NCBI GenBank assembly: GCA_016790395.1
Contig: JAEUPH010000292.1
Coordinates: 1-57,541 of the forward strand
Source of the DNA: Rubrivivax sp.
Lineage (GTDB): Bacteria > Pseudomonadota > Gammaproteobacteria > Burkholderiales > Burkholderiaceae_C
Direction: 5' to 3'
DNA: 57,541 bases
Part shown: positions 45,636-54,784 of the stretch, in pieces
Layout of the letters: every line of letters starts with the position of its first letter
Position numbering within the stretch: position 1 is the first letter of the stretch
The notes under the pieces: model-generated
Seen by the model: the letters and a program-made list of their open reading frames with translations, nothing else
Told to the model about the DNA's origin: nothing
The model's database searches: none
Translations under genes and position numbers: made by a program

Positions 45636-45678
45636 ATTCTAGGAGGGGGCCCCTGGAAGCCCGGGCGGGTTTACCCGC
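45636..45678 (-). promoter_or_regulatory. Possible dctP promoter and operator
   Basis: A TAGAAT -10 (minus strand, about 45636-45641) lies some 60 nt before dctP. Just upstream is the palindrome GCGGGT-TT-ACCCGC (45665-45678), a plausible regulator site. The binding protein is unknown. Confidence 0.4.
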
Positions 45679-45775
45679 TCGAAAGGCGCACCGCCGCAAG
45701 TGTCATCAAGGCTGGCTGAAAGCAATCTGAAATCAGGGTAAGCACGGAGCGCGGCGAGCCCGCCGTTGACGCGCC

Positions 45776-47242
45776 TCAGACACGAACCACCGTCACGGTG
45801 CAGTCGGACTGCGCCACCACCTGCGAGCTGACGCTGCCCAGGTAGCGCCGCAGCGCGGAGTTCCCGCGCGCGCCCATCACGATGTGGTCCACCTGGTTGC
45901 GCTCGGCGAAGTCCACCAGCGCCGCCGCCGGGTCGGGGGCCTCCAGCACGTGGAAGGTGAGGCGGCCTTCGCCGAGGTCGAGCTGGCGGCTGATCGGTCG
46001 CGCCCAGTGGCGCAAGCCGACCAGCTGCTTCACGTGCACGCTCTGGCCGCGTTCATCGACGCGCTCGTCCATGCCGATGCGCGCCGTCTTCATCACGCTC
46101 ACGCAGGCCAGCCGCGCGCCCGGCTCGGTGAGGACGATGCGGCGCACCGTCTCGCGCAGGCGTTCCAGCAGTTCGGGTGCAGCGTTCTCCACGTCCACGG
46201 CCGCCACCACGATGGGGCTGCGCGCGACCTGGCTGCTGACGCCCAGGCGCGGTCCGGCCTCAGGATCGGCGCCGGCGGCGAAGAACCAGCGCTTGGCGCG
46301 TCGCAGCAGCCCGCTGGTCTGCAGGCGCTCGGCGCGCTCCGTCAGCGGTACCTGGGAGGGCTCCTGCAAGGCCAGCGCCAGCTGGGCCGCGCTCTGGTAG
46401 CGCCGCTCGGGCTTCACTTCGAGACATCGGAGGATCACCTCCTGCAGCCACGGCGGGCAGTCCTTGCGGATGCTGCGCGGCGGCACCGGGTCCACGTAGA
46501 GGCGCCGGCGCAGGCCACGCACCGACTCGGGCGCCCCGAAGGGCCGCTCGCCGGTGGTGAAGTGGTAGAGCATGACGCCCAGCGCGAAGAGGTCGCTGCG
46601 CGGGTCGTTGCGCACGTACTGCACCTGCTCGGGCGACATGTAGGGGCCCGTGCCCATGGGCAGCGTGAACTCCTCCTCCAGCAGGTCGGGCAGGCGGTCG
46701 TGGTGCGACAGGCCGAAATCCACCAGCACCGCCGTGCCGTCGGGCCGCAGCATGATGTTGCTGGGCTTCACGTCCAGGTGCACCAGGTGCTGGCGGTGCA
46801 GTTCGTGCAGCGCCGTGGCCACGCGCGCGCCGATCTCGCTGACCTCGTCCAGCGACAGGGGCGCCTCGTCCAGACGCGGGCGCAGCGACGGGCCCTCGAT
46901 GCGCTCCATCACGAGGTAGGGTTGGCGCGTGAAGTCGCCACGGCCGGCATACAGCGGCACGTGCGGGCCCTTCAGCGCCGGCAGGATCATCTGCTCGACC
47001 TCGAAGCCGACGATGGTGGCCGGGTCCTCGCCGCCCTTGATGCGCGGCACCTTCATCAGCCAGCGCAGGCCCTCGCTCCCGGCCGGCAGGCGGGGCATGG
47101 CCGCGCCGGCCTCGGGCAGCACGCTCCACAGGTGGGCCATGCCGCCGGTGTGCAGTTTCTCCTGCAGCCGCCAGCCGTCCACCACGTCGCCCGCCTTCAG
47201 CGGGAGCAGGCCCGGCCCCCCGGCGCCGAGGTCAGTGTCCAT
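45776..47242 (-). CDS. Serine/threonine protein kinase fused to a universal stress (UspA) domain
   Basis: 488 aa, start at MDTDLGAGGPG. Residues 22-300 form a Hanks-type kinase: glycine loop KLHTGGMAHLW, Lys 64 (WLMKVPR), catalytic loop HLDVKPSNIM (155-164), DFG at 175-177, and GTGPYMSPEQ in place of APE. Residues 342-488 form a UspA domain with the ATP-binding pattern G-x2-G-x9-G-S (GARGNSALRRYLGS). No membrane helix. The combination suggests a stress- or nucleotide-sensing soluble kinase. Its 5' end overlaps the metallophosphoesterase gene by 11 bp. Confidence 0.92.
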   Translation of the reverse strand: MDTDLGAGGPGLLPLKAGDVVDGWRLQEKLHTGGMAHLWSVLPEAGAAMPRLPAGSEGLRWLMKVPRIKGGEDPATIVGFEVEQMILPALKGPHVPLYAGRGDFTRQPYLVMERIEGPSLRPRLDEAPLSLDEVSEIGARVATALHELHRQHLVHLDVKPSNIMLRPDGTAVLVDFGLSHHDRLPDLLEEEFTLPMGTGPYMSPEQVQYVRNDPRSDLFALGVMLYHFTTGERPFGAPESVRGLRRRLYVDPVPPRSIRKDCPPWLQEVILRCLEVKPERRYQSAAQLALALQEPSQVPLTERAERLQTSGLLRRAKRWFFAAGADPEAGPRLGVSSQVARSPIVVAAVDVENAAPELLERLRETVRRIVLTEPGARLACVSVMKTARIGMDERVDERGQSVHVKQLVGLRHWARPISRQLDLGEGRLTFHVLEAPDPAAALVDFAERNQVDHIVMGARGNSALRRYLGSVSSQVVAQSDCTVTVVRV

Positions 47243-47975
47243 CGACAAGGCGCTCGGCCAGCGCCTGCGGCAGGTCGGCGGCGCGGATCTTGGCGCCGGC
47301 GGTCTCGACGTCGTAGGGCACCCGCCAGTACGTGAGCGAGGCCCGCTCGTCATCGAACATGGCGTAGCAGGCGGCGGGGTCGCCGTCGCGAGGCTGGCCG
47401 GCCGAACCGGGGATCACCAGCCAGCGCCGCGTGCCCAGCAGCGGGATGGGTTCGCCCGGGATGGGCGTGAAGTCGGAGGTCTTGCCCACGGCCGACATGT
47501 GGAACAGCCGCGGCTCGTGCATGTGGCCGCAGAAGGTGATGCGCTGCTGGGTGGCCATCAGGCTGCGCGCTGCCTCCATGCGGCCGTGCAGATAGTCCCA
47601 GCCCGCCGGGTGGTAGGCATTGGCGTGCACGAACAGCAGCTCGCCGTAAGGCAGCATCAGCGGCAGCCGCGCCAGGAACTCGATCTGCGAGGCGTCCAGC
47701 TGCGCGCGCGTCCACTCCACCACGCGGCGCGCGTCCAGCCGCATCGTCGACGAAGGGCCCTGCGCCACGGCCAGGTCGTGGTTGCCCTGCACCGCGATGG
47801 CCCCGCGCGAGACCTTCTCGCGCGCCATCTCCACCACCCAGGACGGGTCGGCGCCATAGCCGACGAAGTCGCCGACGAAGGCCCACTGCTCGGCACCGCG
47901 CGCCTCGGCGTGCTCCATCACGGCCTGCACCGCCTCGCGGTTGGCGTGCAGGTCGGTGAGCACCGCGATCTTCAC
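47232..47975 (-). CDS. Metallophosphoesterase (calcineurin-like)
   Basis: 247 aa. Metal ligands: D-x-H in LTDLHANREAV, GD in FVGDFVGYGADP, GNHD in VQGNHDLAVA, and the later histidines in FVHANAYHP and FCGHMHEPR. This resembles the YfcE/PPP-like bacterial subgroup. It overlaps the kinase gene by 11 bp and starts 7 bp after pmbA. A kinase and a phosphatase made together may act on the same targets; a nucleotide substrate is equally possible. Confidence 0.9.
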   Translation of the reverse strand: MKIAVLTDLHANREAVQAVMEHAEARGAEQWAFVGDFVGYGADPSWVVEMAREKVSRGAIAVQGNHDLAVAQGPSSTMRLDARRVVEWTRAQLDASQIEFLARLPLMLPYGELLFVHANAYHPAGWDYLHGRMEAARSLMATQQRITFCGHMHEPRLFHMSAVGKTSDFTPIPGEPIPLLGTRRWLVIPGSAGQPRDGDPAACYAMFDDERASLTYWRVPYDVETAGAKIRAADLPQALAERLVDGH

Positions 47976-47982
47976 GGGCGCT

Positions 47983-49362
47983 TCAGTCCTGCGGGCCGGC
48001 CAGCTTCATCCGAGACACCAGCACCGAACCCACCGACTTGCTGCCCTGCGTGTAGACGTCGGCGCCGATGGCGGCAATGTCCTTGAACATCTGGCGCAGG
48101 TTGCCGGCGATCGTTACCTCGTGCACCGGGTGCACGATCTGTCCGCCCTCGACCCAGAAGCCGGCCGCGCCGCGCGAGTAGTCGCCGGTGACCATGTTGA
48201 TGCCCTGGCCCATCAGCTCGGTGACGAAGAGGCCGCGGCCCAGCTTCTTCAGCATGGCCTCCAGGGTGTCGCCGCGTTTCGTTCGGCGGCTGGTCATGGC
48301 CAGGTTCTGCGATCCGCCGGCGTGGCCGGTGGTCTTCATGCCCAGCTTGCGCGCCGAGTAGCTGGACAGGAAATAGCCCTGCACCACGCCGCCCTCGACA
48401 ACGCGGCGCGCACGGGTGCGCACGCCCTCGTCGTCGAAGGGTGCGCTGCCCTTGCCCTTGGCCAGGTGCGGCTGCTCGTCGATGTCGATGTGCCTGGCCA
48501 GCACGGGCTGGCCCAGGCTGTCCACCAGGAAACTGGTCTTGCGGTACAGCGAGCCCCCCGAGGTGGCCTGCACGTAGGCGCCCAGCAGGCCCGCGGCGAC
48601 CGTGCTCTCGAACAGCACCGGCACCTGCGCGGTGGCCACGCCCCGTGACTTCAGGCGCGCCAGCGTGCGCTCGGCGGCGTAGCGGCCGACGACTTCGGGC
48701 GCCGCCAGCTCCGCGGCGTCGCGCATGCTGGTGTACCAGCCGTCGCGCTGCATGCCCTTGCCCTTGCCCGCGATGGCGCTGACCGACAGGTAGTGGCGCG
48801 AGCTGGCGTAGCCGCCGCGGAAGCCGCGTGTGTTGCCGGCCCAGAAGTGCGCCTGCTGCGCCGAGACGCCGGCACCTTCGGAGTTGCTGATGCGCTTGTC
48901 CACCGACAGCGCGGCCGCCTCGCAGCGGCGTGCCAGTTCGGACGCCGCCGCGGCGTCGATGTCCCAGGGGTGGAAGAGGTCCAGGTCACGCGCGGCCTCT
49001 TCGGCCGTGGCCAGGTCTTCGGCGTCGGGCAGGCCGGCGGCAGGGTCCTCGGCGGTGAAGCGGGCGATGTCGTAGGCGGCCTGCACGGTGCGGCGAAGCG
49101 CGTCGACCGAGAAGTCGGAGGTGCTCGCATTGCCGCGACGCTGGCCGATGTAGACGCTGACACCCAGCGACTTGTCGCGGTTGCGCTCGACGTTCTCCAG
49201 CGCGCCCTTGCGCACCGAGACGCTGAGGCCCACCCCTTCGGAGACCTCGGCGCCGGCGTCGCTGGCACCCAGCTGGCGCGCCAGGGCGAGCGTGTCTTCG
49301 ACGATCTGCTGGAACTGGTCGCGCCGGTAGGCGAAGCCGGGCGCGGCTTGGGAAGAGGTCAT
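47983..49362 (-). CDS. pmbA: Metalloprotease-related protein PmbA (TldE)
   Basis: 459 aa, partner of TldD in peptide maturation and degradation. The start MTSSQAAPGFAYRRDQFQQI is chosen over a longer frame by similarity. Recognisable parts: GVGLSVSVRKGALENVERNR, PVLFESTVAAGLLG, KTTGHAGGSQNL and GRGLFVTELMGQGIN. Like other TldE proteins it lacks the HExxxH zinc motif of TldD. It is divergent from yjgA, the conserved pairing. Confidence 0.94.
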   Translation of the reverse strand: MTSSQAAPGFAYRRDQFQQIVEDTLALARQLGASDAGAEVSEGVGLSVSVRKGALENVERNRDKSLGVSVYIGQRRGNASTSDFSVDALRRTVQAAYDIARFTAEDPAAGLPDAEDLATAEEAARDLDLFHPWDIDAAAASELARRCEAAALSVDKRISNSEGAGVSAQQAHFWAGNTRGFRGGYASSRHYLSVSAIAGKGKGMQRDGWYTSMRDAAELAAPEVVGRYAAERTLARLKSRGVATAQVPVLFESTVAAGLLGAYVQATSGGSLYRKTSFLVDSLGQPVLARHIDIDEQPHLAKGKGSAPFDDEGVRTRARRVVEGGVVQGYFLSSYSARKLGMKTTGHAGGSQNLAMTSRRTKRGDTLEAMLKKLGRGLFVTELMGQGINMVTGDYSRGAAGFWVEGGQIVHPVHEVTIAGNLRQMFKDIAAIGADVYTQGSKSVGSVLVSRMKLAGPQD

Positions 49363-49441
49363 CGGGGCTCGCTGGCAATGTGCCCAAAGGGGCTCGCAAC
49401 TATGATAGCCGCCACCCTTTCGCCATCCCTTCACGCATTCC

Positions 49442-50002
49442 ATGGCCCGACGCGCTGCCCCGCACCGTGGCATCGACGTTCACTACGGCGACGCTCCCGA
49501 CTCGTCCGACAGCGACGCCGATGACCGCCCCAGCAAGACCCGGCTCAAGCAGGCGTCGCACGATCTGCAGAAGCTCGGTCTCGAACTCGCGGCGCTGTCC
49601 GACGGCGCGCTGGAAGCCATCGAGATGCCCGAAGCCCTGCGCGACGCGCTCGTCGAGTACCGCCGCACCCGGAGCCACGAAGGCCGCCGCCGCCAGCTGC
49701 AGTACGTCGGCAAGCTGATGCGCAGCGCCGATGCCGACGCGCTGCGCGAGGCCGTGGCCGCCGCCACCCTGGGCAGCGCACAGAACGCGCTGGCACTGCA
49801 CGTGGTGGAACGCTGGCGGGCCGAACTCATCGCCGGCGAGGAGGCCATGACGCGCTGGATGGCCGAGCACCCCGAGACCGACACCCAGCAGCTGCGCAGC
49901 CTGGTGCGCGCCGCCCGCCGCGACGCCGCCGGCCTGGCGCCCGAGGCGCGACAGCCCAAGAGCTTTCGCGAGTTGTTCCAGTTTCTCAAGCCCTTGCTTT
50001 GA
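49442..50002 (+). CDS. yjgA: Ribosome-associated protein YjgA/DarP
   Basis: 186 aa. The protein is helical and charged: PSKTRLKQASHDLQKLGLEL, EYRRTRSHEGRRRQLQYVGK and the C-terminal SFRELFQFLKPLL are signatures. DarP associates with late 50S assembly intermediates. It is followed by mog after 7 bp. Confidence 0.95.
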   Translation: MARRAAPHRGIDVHYGDAPDSSDSDADDRPSKTRLKQASHDLQKLGLELAALSDGALEAIEMPEALRDALVEYRRTRSHEGRRRQLQYVGKLMRSADADALREAVAAATLGSAQNALALHVVERWRAELIAGEEAMTRWMAEHPETDTQQLRSLVRAARRDAAGLAPEARQPKSFRELFQFLKPLL

Positions 50003-50009
50003 TCCCGCC

Positions 50010-50600
50010 ATGAGCCTGCCTCTCGACCCCGTCCGCATCGGTGTGGTTTCCATCAGCGACCGCGCGTCCGCCGGCGTCTACCAGGACAAGGGCATCCCGG
50101 CGCTGAAGGACTGGCTGACGCGGGCGCTGAAGAACCCCATCGAGTGGCAGGAGCGCCTGATTCCCGACGAGCAGGCCGGCATCAGCGCCGCGTTGCGCGA
50201 ACTGGTGGACGAAGCACGCTGCGCGCTGGTGCTCACCACCGGCGGCACCGGGCCGGCGCCGCGCGACGTCACGCCCGAAGCCACGCTGGCTGTCGCCGAC
50301 AAGGTGATGCCCGGCTTCGGCGAGCAGATGCGCCAGGTGAGCCTGGCCTTCGTGCCCACGGCCATCCTGTCGCGCCAGGTGGCGGTGATCCGCGGCCAGG
50401 CGCTCATCATCAACCTGCCGGGGCAGCCCAAGTCCATCGCGGAAACGCTCACCGGCCTGCCCGAGCGCAGCCCGCCGGTGCACGGCATCTTCTCGGCCGT
50501 GCCCTACTGCATCGACCTCATCGGCGGCCCCTGGCTCGAGACGGACGAATCCGTCTGCAAGGCCTGGCGGCCCAAGACGGCGGTGCGGCCGGGCTCCTGA
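50010..50600 (+). CDS. mog: Molybdopterin adenylyltransferase
   Basis: Adenylylates molybdopterin before molybdate insertion; 196 aa. Signatures: RIGVVSISDRASAGVYQDKG, LTTGGTGPAPRDVTPEA and the ALIINLPGQPKSIAETL segment. Its product is needed by the nitrate reductase encoded elsewhere in the window. It is somewhat more like the MogA form than MoaB. Confidence 0.94.
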   Translation: MSLPLDPVRIGVVSISDRASAGVYQDKGIPALKDWLTRALKNPIEWQERLIPDEQAGISAALRELVDEARCALVLTTGGTGPAPRDVTPEATLAVADKVMPGFGEQMRQVSLAFVPTAILSRQVAVIRGQALIINLPGQPKSIAETLTGLPERSPPVHGIFSAVPYCIDLIGGPWLETDESVCKAWRPKTAVRPGS

Positions 50601-50673
50601 GCTCCCGCCTCAAGTCGGGGCACCCAGGCGCCGATATCCGGGGCGGAGCCTTTCCGCCCGCCCCCCAGCCGCC

Positions 50674-52683
50674 GTGCCCGATTCCACGTCCCAGCGCCCC
50701 CAGCTGCTGCCCACCGTTTCCATCGTCGAAGGGACGATGCGGCAGTCGCGGCGCGCCGTCATGCTGGCGCTGGCCGGGGCGGTGGCCATCACCTTGGTGC
50801 TGCTGGGCGAGCGGATGTGGTCCGGCGAGGCCATGAAGGCGGCGGCCGACCGCCACGCCCAGGCCTACCGGCTGGCCGCCGACCTGCGGTCCACCCAACA
50901 ACAGCTCACCAGTGCGGCGCAGCTGGCTGCCGTGACCGGCGACTCGGCCTGGATCGACCGCTTCGACCGCCTGGTGCCCGAGCTGGCCCGCACCACGGAG
51001 CACGCCGCCTTGCTGGCACCGCCCGAAGCCGCGCTGCGCTTCGAGAACCAGACCCGCGAGGCCTCGGCCACGCTGTCGCGCATGCACCTGTCCGCGCTCG
51101 AGGCCATGGGCAGCGGCGGCGCGGCCGCCGCGCGCGGCCTGCTGGAAAGCGATCGCTACCGCAAGCTCAGCGCCGAGGTGCAACAGGCCACCGAGTCGCT
51201 GACCACGGCGTCGCTGGAAGCGACGGCGGCCCGGGTGGACGAACTGCGCGAACGCAGCTACTTCGTCGCGGCCGCCATGCTGCTGACGACGGTGGCACTG
51301 GGCTTCACGCTCTGGCGCCGGCTCAGCAGCAACCTCACCAACTCACGCGGCTCGCTGATGGACGCCGAGGAGCGCATCCAGCGCCTGGCGGCCAGCGACC
51401 TGCTGACCGGCCTGGACAACCGCGCCGCGCTGCACGACGCGATGCAGCAGCTGATGGCCCGGGCGCGCCGCACCGAGCATTCGCTGGCGGTGCTGATGGT
51501 GGACCTGGACCGCTTCAAGCCGGTGAACGACCGCCACGGCCACATGGTGGGCGACATGGTGCTGAAGGAAGTGGCGCGCCGCCTGACCCGCTGCGTGCGC
51601 CAGGGCGACCTGCTGGCCCGCTACGGCGGCGACGAGTTCGTCGTGGTGGTCGACGAGACCGGCGGGGTCGGCCAGGCCGTCAGCACGGCCGAGACCATCA
51701 TCGACCGCATGGCCCAACCCATCCAGTTCGGCGACCTCGTGGTGAGCGTGGGCGCCAGCGTCGGCATGGCGCGCTTTCCGGCCGACGCCTTCACCGACGA
51801 CGAATTGCTGCGCAAGGCCGACTCGGCGCTGTACCGGGCCAAGCAGGCCGGCCGCGGCGGCGTCTGCCTGTACGAGTCGCGCCTGGACGAACGGCTGTCG
51901 GAGCGCCATGCGCTGGAGCAGGAACTGCGCGAGGCCATCGCCGGTGGCCAGCTGGTGCCCTTCTACCAGCCCATCGTCGACCTCTCCCAGCGCAGCGTGC
52001 GCTCGCTGGAGCTGCTGTGCCGCTGGCGCCACCCGGTGCGCGGGCTGCTGGCGCCGGACAAGTTCATCGCCGTGGCCGAGGACAGCGGCCTCATCGGCCC
52101 GCTGACCATGAGCCTGCTCGACCAGGCCTGCAAGGACATCGCGAAGTTCCCCGGGCCGTGGCGCATGTCCTTCAACGTCGCACCGCGGCAGATCCAGGAC
52201 GAGACCCTGGTGCCGCAGCTGCTGAAGATCCTGGCGGCAAACGCCGTGCCGCCTTCACGCATCGACGTGGAGCTGACGGAAACGGCGCTGGTCAACGACA
52301 CGGCGCGCGCGCGCAGCGTGATCCTGGCGCTCAAGCGCGCCGGCATGACGGTGACGCTGGACGACTTCGGCACCGGCTACTCCAGCCTCAGCTACCTGGC
52401 CGAGATGACCTTCGACAAGATCAAGATCGACCGCAGCTTCGTGCGCACGCTGCACGACCGCCCCGAGAGCGCGAAGATCGTCGACGCCATCGTGGGGCTC
52501 AGCCGCAGCCTGGGCGTGCACACCGTGGCCGAAGGCGTGGAGACCGAGGAGCAGGCGCGCGCGCTGCAGCGCCTGGGATGCACCTTTGCGCAGGGCTACC
52601 TGTTCGGCCGCCCGGTGCGCGCGGCCGAACTGTCGGACCGCGCCGCGCTGGCCAAGGACCTGATCCTGGTGCCGGCCTCCTGA
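50674..52683 (+). CDS. Membrane-bound GGDEF-EAL protein (c-di-GMP turnover)
   Basis: 669 aa, GTG start. Helices at about residues 29-46 and 193-211 enclose a ~145-residue, mostly helical periplasmic sensor. GGDEF domain (about 235-400): signature ARYGGDEFVVVVDE intact, so cyclase activity is possible. EAL domain (about 415-660): ExL present as LELLCRWRHP, with DDFGTGYSSLSYL and DKIKIDRSFV; it keeps the metal-binding residues visible by eye, so phosphodiesterase activity is likely. Which activity dominates is unknown. Confidence 0.94.
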   Translation: MPDSTSQRPQLLPTVSIVEGTMRQSRRAVMLALAGAVAITLVLLGERMWSGEAMKAAADRHAQAYRLAADLRSTQQQLTSAAQLAAVTGDSAWIDRFDRLVPELARTTEHAALLAPPEAALRFENQTREASATLSRMHLSALEAMGSGGAAAARGLLESDRYRKLSAEVQQATESLTTASLEATAARVDELRERSYFVAAAMLLTTVALGFTLWRRLSSNLTNSRGSLMDAEERIQRLAASDLLTGLDNRAALHDAMQQLMARARRTEHSLAVLMVDLDRFKPVNDRHGHMVGDMVLKEVARRLTRCVRQGDLLARYGGDEFVVVVDETGGVGQAVSTAETIIDRMAQPIQFGDLVVSVGASVGMARFPADAFTDDELLRKADSALYRAKQAGRGGVCLYESRLDERLSERHALEQELREAIAGGQLVPFYQPIVDLSQRSVRSLELLCRWRHPVRGLLAPDKFIAVAEDSGLIGPLTMSLLDQACKDIAKFPGPWRMSFNVAPRQIQDETLVPQLLKILAANAVPPSRIDVELTETALVNDTARARSVILALKRAGMTVTLDDFGTGYSSLSYLAEMTFDKIKIDRSFVRTLHDRPESAKIVDAIVGLSRSLGVHTVAEGVETEEQARALQRLGCTFAQGYLFGRPVRAAELSDRAALAKDLILVPAS

Positions 52684-52736
52684 GCACCACGCCGGCTTGC
52701 GGCAGATCAAGGGCCGGGGCGTGGCCGGCCCATTAA

Positions 52737-52752
52737 ATCAGTAAATGCTGAT
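52737..52752 (+). promoter_or_regulatory. Inverted repeat before the AhpD-like gene
   Basis: ATCAG-TAAATG-CTGAT, in an unusually AT-rich stretch 11 bp before the start codon region, followed by ATATAAAG and AAGG. It could be a repressor site (for example ArsR or MarR type) over the promoter or ribosome site. Confidence 0.45.
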
Positions 52753-52763
52753 ATAAAGAAGGC

Positions 52764-53120
52764 ATGAGCAAGCACTACCCCGACATCACCCGCGAGGTCT
52801 CGGCGACGCTGGCCAAGCTGCGCGCCGACATCCCGGACACCACCCGCGGCTTCTCGTCGCTGGCCCAGGCCGCCACCCGCGAGGGCGCGCTCGACAAGAA
52901 GACCAAGGAGCTCATCGCCATGGCGCTGTCGGTGGCCGCGCGCTGCGACCCCTGCCTGGGCTTCCATGCCGAGGCCCTGGTCAAGCTGGGCTGCACGCGC
53001 GCGGAGTTCGAGGACATGCTGGGCATGTGCGTCTACATGGGCGGCGGGCCGTCACTGATGTACGCCGCCGCGGCGCTGGACGCCTACGAGCAGTTCGGCG
53101 GCGAGAAGAAGGCGGCCTGA
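52764..53120 (+). CDS. Carboxymuconolactone decarboxylase / AhpD-like protein
   Basis: 118 aa, all helical. The redox motif is AARCDPCLGFHAEAL (C-x2-C then H), as in AhpD-type thiol peroxidase partners. Segments KTKELIAMALSVAARC and MGGGPSLMYAAAALDAYEQF are typical. It is alone in its unit, preceded by an AT-rich palindrome. Likely an oxidative-stress or electrophile-related enzyme; a true decarboxylase role is unlikely. Confidence 0.92.
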   Translation: MSKHYPDITREVSATLAKLRADIPDTTRGFSSLAQAATREGALDKKTKELIAMALSVAARCDPCLGFHAEALVKLGCTRAEFEDMLGMCVYMGGGPSLMYAAAALDAYEQFGGEKKAA

Positions 53121-53133
53121 GGCCGCCTGCGCC

Positions 53134-53913
53134 TTACTTCACCAGCCGGTTCAGGCGCTCGGCGTCGAAGGTTTCCTGCGTGGCCGCGTCCTGCGGCACG
53201 CAGTCCTCGCCGGGCAACTCGCGCGCGCGGGCCGAGAGCTTCTCGATGGCCTGCCAGAGCAGCGCGATCTGGTGCTCGTGGCCCGAGGCGTTGTCGATCA
53301 GGCCCTTCATGGCCTGCGACACCGGATCGTCACCCTGCGTCACGCCGTAGGCCGAAAAGCCCATCTTGGCGGCGGCGGCTTCGCGCGCCGCCTCCACGTC
53401 ACGCTGGATCACGCGCGCCGGGTTGCCCACGGCCGTGGCGCCCGGCGGCACGGGCTTCACGACCACGGCGCTGGAACCGATGCGCGCGCCGTCACCCACC
53501 GTGAAGCCGCCCAGCACCTGCGAGTTGGCACCGACGATCACGCCCTTGCCCAGCGTCGGGTGGCGCTTGGCGCCCCGGGTGAGCGAGGTGCCCCCGAGCG
53601 TGACGCCCTGGTAGATGGTGCAGTCGTCACCGATCTCGGCCGTCTCGCCCACCACCACGCCCATGCCGTGGTCGATGAACACGCGGCGTCCCACCGTGGC
53701 GCCCGGGTGGATCTCGATGCCGGTGAGAAAGCGCGCCACGTGCGAGATGAAGCGGCCCAGCCAGCGGAAACCGTGCTGCCACGCCCAGTGGGCGCGGCGG
53801 TGCAGCACCAAGGCGTGCAGGCCGGGGTAACAGGTCAGCACCTCCCACGTCGAACGCGCGGCAGGGTCGCGCTCGCGGATGCAGGCAATGTCTTCGCGGA
53901 GGCGGCTGAACAT
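53134..53913 (-). CDS. cysE: Serine O-acetyltransferase
   Basis: Makes O-acetylserine, the cysteine precursor; 259 aa. Left-handed beta-helix: [40 protein letters not shown] and [20 protein letters not shown]. The short N-terminal helical part marks it as the EpsC/NifP type. It follows trmJ by 26 bp and is probably co-transcribed with it. The ~80-residue C-terminal extension after the helix is longer than usual. Confidence 0.94.
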   Translation of the reverse strand: MFSRLREDIACIRERDPAARSTWEVLTCYPGLHALVLHRRAHWAWQHGFRWLGRFISHVARFLTGIEIHPGATVGRRVFIDHGMGVVVGETAEIGDDCTIYQGVTLGGTSLTRGAKRHPTLGKGVIVGANSQVLGGFTVGDGARIGSSAVVVKPVPPGATAVGNPARVIQRDVEAAREAAAAKMGFSAYGVTQGDDPVSQAMKGLIDNASGHEHQIALLWQAIEKLSARARELPGEDCVPQDAATQETFDAERLNRLVK

Positions 53914-53939
53914 GGTGACGCCAGTTTAGTGCGGCGCGC

Positions 53940-54683
53940 CTATTCGCGCCGAGGACGTGGAGAAACCGCGGCGCGCGCGATGCCGCGCAGGATGTGCACC
54001 TCCTCGGTGCCCAGCTGGGCGCGGTTGAACAGCTGGCGCAGGCGCGGCAACAGCTTCTTGGGCGCCTGCGGATCGAGGAAGCCGATCTCCACCAGCATCT
54101 GCTCCCAGTGCGCCACCAGGCCTTCGACCGCGGCGCCGTCGGCCAGGTCGCGCGGTGCGGTGCGGGCTTCGACGGCGAAACTGCCCAGGGCCTGGCGCCA
54201 GTCGTAGGCCAGCAGCTGCACGGCCTGGGCCAGGTTCAGGGAGCCGTAGCCGGGATGCGTGGGGATGGAGAGGCAGGCGTGACAGCGGTAGACGTCGTCG
54301 TTGCTCATGCCCGTGCGTTCGGCGCCGAACACGAAGGCCACGCGGTGATCGCTGGCCGCCAGGCTGGCGAAGTGCTCGCGCGGCGCGAAGGTGGGCGGGC
54401 CGAAGTCGCGTGGCGTCATGGCCGTGGCGCAGGCCCAGGTGATGCCGTCCAGGGCCTCGGCCAGCGTGGGCACCACGCGGGCGGCGGCCAGCACGTCGGT
54501 GGCACCGCTGGCGAAGGCGGCGGCGTCGGGCCGGGCCAGCACGTCGGGGAAGCGCGGCGCCACCAGCACGAGGTCGGAAAAGCCCATCACCTTCATCGCG
54601 CGCGCCGCGGCGCCCACGTTGCCGGCGTGGCTCGTGCCGACGAGCACGAAGCGCGTGCGGTCAGCGGTGGCGGGGGCGGTCAT
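53940..54683 (-). CDS. trmJ: tRNA (cytidine/uridine-2'-O-)-methyltransferase TrmJ
   Basis: SPOUT methyltransferase for position 32 of tRNAs, 247 aa. Start [21 protein letters not shown]. The trefoil-knot elements are [36 protein letters not shown] and the N-terminal [17 protein letters not shown]. The C-terminal helical domain is of the TrmJ type. It is divergent from suhB with about 100 bp between starts. Confidence 0.93.
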   Translation of the reverse strand: MTAPATADRTRFVLVGTSHAGNVGAAARAMKVMGFSDLVLVAPRFPDVLARPDAAAFASGATDVLAAARVVPTLAEALDGITWACATAMTPRDFGPPTFAPREHFASLAASDHRVAFVFGAERTGMSNDDVYRCHACLSIPTHPGYGSLNLAQAVQLLAYDWRQALGSFAVEARTAPRDLADGAAVEGLVAHWEQMLVEIGFLDPQAPKKLLPRLRQLFNRAQLGTEEVHILRGIARAAVSPRPRRE

Positions 54684-54689
54684 CGTCGA

Positions 54690-54695
54690 TAGAAT
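54690..54695 (+). promoter_or_regulatory. Possible -10 element of suhB
   Basis: TAGAAT about 90 bp before the suhB start, in the gap shared with trmJ. No convincing -35 is present. Confidence 0.35.
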
Positions 54696-54784
54696 CAAGG
54701 GTTTTCGCGGACATTCTCGCCGCGACGCTCTTTCCCAGTTCCGAAGCCCTTCCCCACGCGGCCTTTGCGGCCGCCGATGCCGTC

